A stretch of DNA of 64,000 nucleotides, taken from assembly GCA_028023455.1 (NCBI GenBank), contig JAQFVV010012395.1:10476154-10540153 (forward strand), written 5' to 3'. The notes under the pieces were generated by a model. The model had not been told where the DNA came from. It searched no databases and was given only the letters and a program-made list of their open reading frames with translations. Below are positions 61,489 through 64,000 of this stretch, piece by piece; within the stretch, counting starts at the first letter, position 1; each line of letters opens with the position of its first letter. Source of the DNA: Epiperipatus broadwayi (taxonomy: Eukaryota; Onychophora; Udeonychophora; Euonychophora; Peripatidae). The translations under genes were made by a program, and so were the position numbers.

Positions 61489-62265
61489 ATATTCATGCTC
61501 CATTCCATCTCAAATTACCATTACACATGACCATATATATGTGAAAAAGATAAATGATCCCTAATATATGTTCTTCATGATGAACCAGCACTCATTAATT
61601 GGGTCAGATCATAATCTCCCACACATAAATACAATCAATACTCATATTAAGATAGCAATTCCTTAAACTTTAATGAACAGGTTTCAATCTTCTCACTTTC
61701 CAATAATTCAACTATCCATTTCATTGAAAAACCAATGATGATATGTTCAAAGCCCTTGGTGGATTTGTTATTGTAGTCATACCTATGGAGACATTAAATC
61801 AATCTAACGCGTCTTCTTATTTAACTATAATGTATCCATTTATATTAATGAGAGGAATGGGCTGGACTTATACTATGATGTAACCTATTTCCAAGACAAT
61901 TTAAATGGATATGTAATGGTCCAATAATATGAGGGGTTAGATTAGCATAATATCTATATGGGTATGATTACAATATCAAATCCACCAAGGACTTTAAACC
62001 TATGATCATTGGTTTTTCAATAAAATGGATGGTAAAATTGTTGCAGGATGAGAAGATTGAAGTCTGTTCATTAAAATTTAAGGAATTGCTATCATAATAT
62101 AAGCTGAGCACTGATTGTATATATGTGTGGGAGATTATGATCTAGCCCAACAGATGAATGCTGGTTGTGCATGAAATACATATATTGAGGATCATTTATC
62201 CTTTTGACATATATGTGGTCATGTATATCAGTTGTTTGAAATGGAGTGGAAGATAAATATAGATT
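61489..62265. mobile_element. Foldback element, family G, long form
   Basis: Arms carry the family blocks (ACATGACCATATATATGTG, AAAAAGATAAATGATCC, AACCAGCACTCATTAATTG, CAATACTCATATTAAGATAG, TTAAACTTTAATGAACAGG, TTCATTGAAAAACCAATGA) and their reverse complements in mirrored order. Unlike the 50.7-kb copy, the arms continue inward (CCTTGGTGGATTTG..GTAGTCATACC / GGGTATGATTAC..CAAATCCACCAAGG) to a loop of about 150 bases containing CCATTTATATTAATG. This looks like the ancestral long form. No ORF. Confidence 0.85.
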
Positions 62266-62645
62266 AAAAACCCTCTATTTATTATAGTAAACATCCAGTA
62301 TACTGAACGAATAGGTCAAGTAAAAATAGTCTTTTTTCAGTGAATGTCTGAGTGAACCTATAGTAAAATATATATGTAAATGTGTCTCTCTCAATTTTTA
62401 TTAATAATTATTATTTTTAAAATTTTGTTTATACATAAATATAAAAAAAAAAGTGTTATGTGCGTGTGTGTTGAAAAATAATGTATAATTGCAACTCAAT
62501 AAACTATACATATTTCAGCAAAAGGTGAGATATTACATGCTATATACAATGAAAATGAGGGGTGCTTGAAATAAAAATCTAGCACAGAATGGAACTACAC
62601 TGTAGTTTTAAATTTAATATGTTTAAAAATATATAAATATAATTA

Positions 62646-62880
62646 AAAGGGACTTAAAACTCAGACTTTCAAATTTCCCACAGCTATCCACTCCTTCTTA
62701 TATAATGATACACATGATGACATACATGTGAAAAAGATGAATGACTTCCAATATATGTATTTCGTGCTAAGTCAATCTGACCCTCATACATTGGACCTAA
62801 ATATGTCCATTTAATTATGCAAAAAGGGATGGGCAGAATACAAGATAAAAATGTAATATTTAAATATATGTATATTATCT
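62646..62880 (+). mobile_element. Family G single arm with internal deletion
   Basis: It begins GGGACTTAAAACTCAGACTTTCAA, with GATACACATGATGACATACATG and AAAAAGATGAATGACTTCC. It then jumps directly to the inner block TCAATCTGACCCTCATACATTGGACC and AAAGGGATGGGCAGAATACA. The middle of the arm is missing relative to the next copy. Confidence 0.75.
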
Positions 62881-62894
62881 ATACTAAATTTAAT

Positions 62895-63355
62895 GTAATT
62901 AGAAAGGGACTTGGAATTTTCAAGCTCCTCGCAGCTATCCACTCCACCTTATATAATCGATACACATGACCACATATATGTGAAAAAAATAAATAATCTC
63001 CAAAATATATGTATTTCGTGCTGAACCAGCATTCATTAGTTGATCTAGATCATCTCCCACACATATATACAATCAGTGCTCAGTTTATATTAATACAGCA
63101 AATCTTCAAACTTTAATGTGCAAGTTTCAATTTTCTCCATCCTCCATATCTTCAGCCATCCATATCATTGAAAATCAAAGGAAGGAATGCTCAAACCCTT
63201 GTTGATGTCAATATCATTGTCATACTCCTGTTGACTTTTAAGACAATCTGACCCTTCAGACATAGGACCTTACTTGATATGACCATTAAATTATATAGAA
63301 AAGGGATGGGCAGAATACAGGTTGAAAATGTAATATTTAAATATACAATTATATT
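62895..63355 (+). mobile_element. Family G single full arm
   Basis: It starts AGGGACTTGGAATTTTCAAGC and runs through GATACACATGACCACATAT, CACACATATATACAATCAG, AGTGCTCAGTTTATATTAA, CATTGAAAATC, GTCAATATCATTGTCATACTCC, CAATCTGACCCTTCAG and AAAGGGATGGGCAGAATACA. Only one arm is present, in direct (tandem) orientation with the previous copy, so the basic unit may be the arm and the hairpins dimers of it. Confidence 0.78.
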
Positions 63356-63377
63356 TATTATTTTAAGAGCATGTTTT

Positions 63378-63455
63378 GTGAATTTAAGAATGTATAATTA
63401 AATATAATTAATTTTTGTGAATTTAAGAATATATAATTAAATATAATTAATTTAT
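63378..63455 (+). repeat. 39-bp tandem duplication
   Basis: GTGAATTTAAGAATGTATAA and GTGAATTTAAGAATATATAA start units 39 bases apart, each followed by TTAAATATAATTAATTT. The units differ by one or two bases. Confidence 0.88.
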
Positions 63456-64000
63456 TGTAACTATCTTAGGATTATCTTGTTTTTGAATGATAGATTTTAG
63501 TATATAGACTAAAAATATATAATCAATTTGATTTCATTTGAATCATGGATTGGAAAGGTATAAAAGTTTCATGTTTTGTGTGTGAGATCAGATAGGTGAT
63601 AAGGGAAGGTAGTTGCTGAATAAATTATATGCAGGTTATGATTAAAACCATATTAGCTTCAAGTTAATTTTTAATATTGCTAGTAAAGGCCTATTTATTG
63701 TAAAGAAAAATAATTTAAGATTTCCAATGAAGAAGCAACTATAGCATATTATAGAAATATGGAAAATATTTACTGTGGAATAGTAACTCAAAGGATGCGA
63801 TAGTAATTCAATCATGCTTGGGAATATGAACTTACCATATAATCCATCTAGAGCATCTGTTTTAAAATCTGCCTGAAAAGAGACTGTTTAAAAGAACTTG
63901 CTAGAGAAAGAGAAATCCAACCCTTGAAATAAATGCATTTTTATCCAATTCATTGATGTTAAACAGATGTAAAAAGGCAATTACTCGTTTTTTTTAAATA
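63456..64000. other. AT-rich DNA to window end, nothing recognised
   Basis: No coding, RNA or repeat feature could be supported. Confidence 0.5.

Overview
The window is AT-rich, non-coding animal-type nuclear DNA. I found no host gene exon, rRNA, intact tRNA gene, operon or CRISPR array that I can defend. The evidence for a metazoan is indirect: a decayed RTE-type (craniofacial-development-protein-2-like) non-LTR retrotransposon, a Merlin DNA transposon, many hairpin MITEs and foldback elements, tRNA-like SINE fragments, TATATGTG microsatellites and long homopolymers. An invertebrate with a large repeat-rich genome (mollusc, flatworm or cnidarian-like) fits, but I cannot name the species.

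Region by region. 0-6.3 kb: a degraded LINE 3' end at the left edge, then featureless AT-rich DNA. 6.3-12.6 kb: a degenerate short-unit repeat, a 248-bp tandem duplication, one copy (minus strand) of a long dispersed repeat here called family E, one copy of a second long repeat called family D (with a TATA box and an internal minisatellite), and a second E-like end. 14.2-17.06 kb: a nearly full-length LINE with endonuclease, reverse transcriptase and C-terminal region, broken by three frameshifts and two stop codons. 17.2-17.9 kb: a palindromic MITE duplicated in tandem. 18.63-20.38 kb: a complete Merlin element whose ends are fixed by 44-bp inverted repeats and a perfect 8-bp target duplication; its transposase is dead. 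22.9-24.5 kb: a block closed by a further E-type terminus.

25-34 kb: an RT scrap, a tRNA-like fragment, a 126-bp x3 tandem repeat, the second D copy interrupted by the second E copy, and a 99-bp tandem duplication. 34-64 kb: four loci of a long foldback family (family G: 34.1-34.8, 50.7-51.2, 61.5-62.3 and 62.6-63.4 kb), a third E copy (44.1-46.5 kb), two further hairpin MITEs (55.6 and 58.5 kb), a palindrome at 38.0 kb, a roughly 565-bp higher-order tandem repeat (54.4-55.5 kb) and a small dispersed pair (family H).

No genes work together here. The biology is layered transposition: E inserted into D, tandem duplication of a MITE, and inactivation of both recognisable autonomous elements. 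Several homopolymer-rich patches (4.4, 19.9-20.3, 26.2-26.8, 47.1 and 52.3-52.8 kb) look like low-quality consensus, so some frameshifts may be assembly errors. The most interesting signals are the precisely bounded Merlin element, the E family with a shared TGTAAYRGT terminus at five loci, and the G foldback family.
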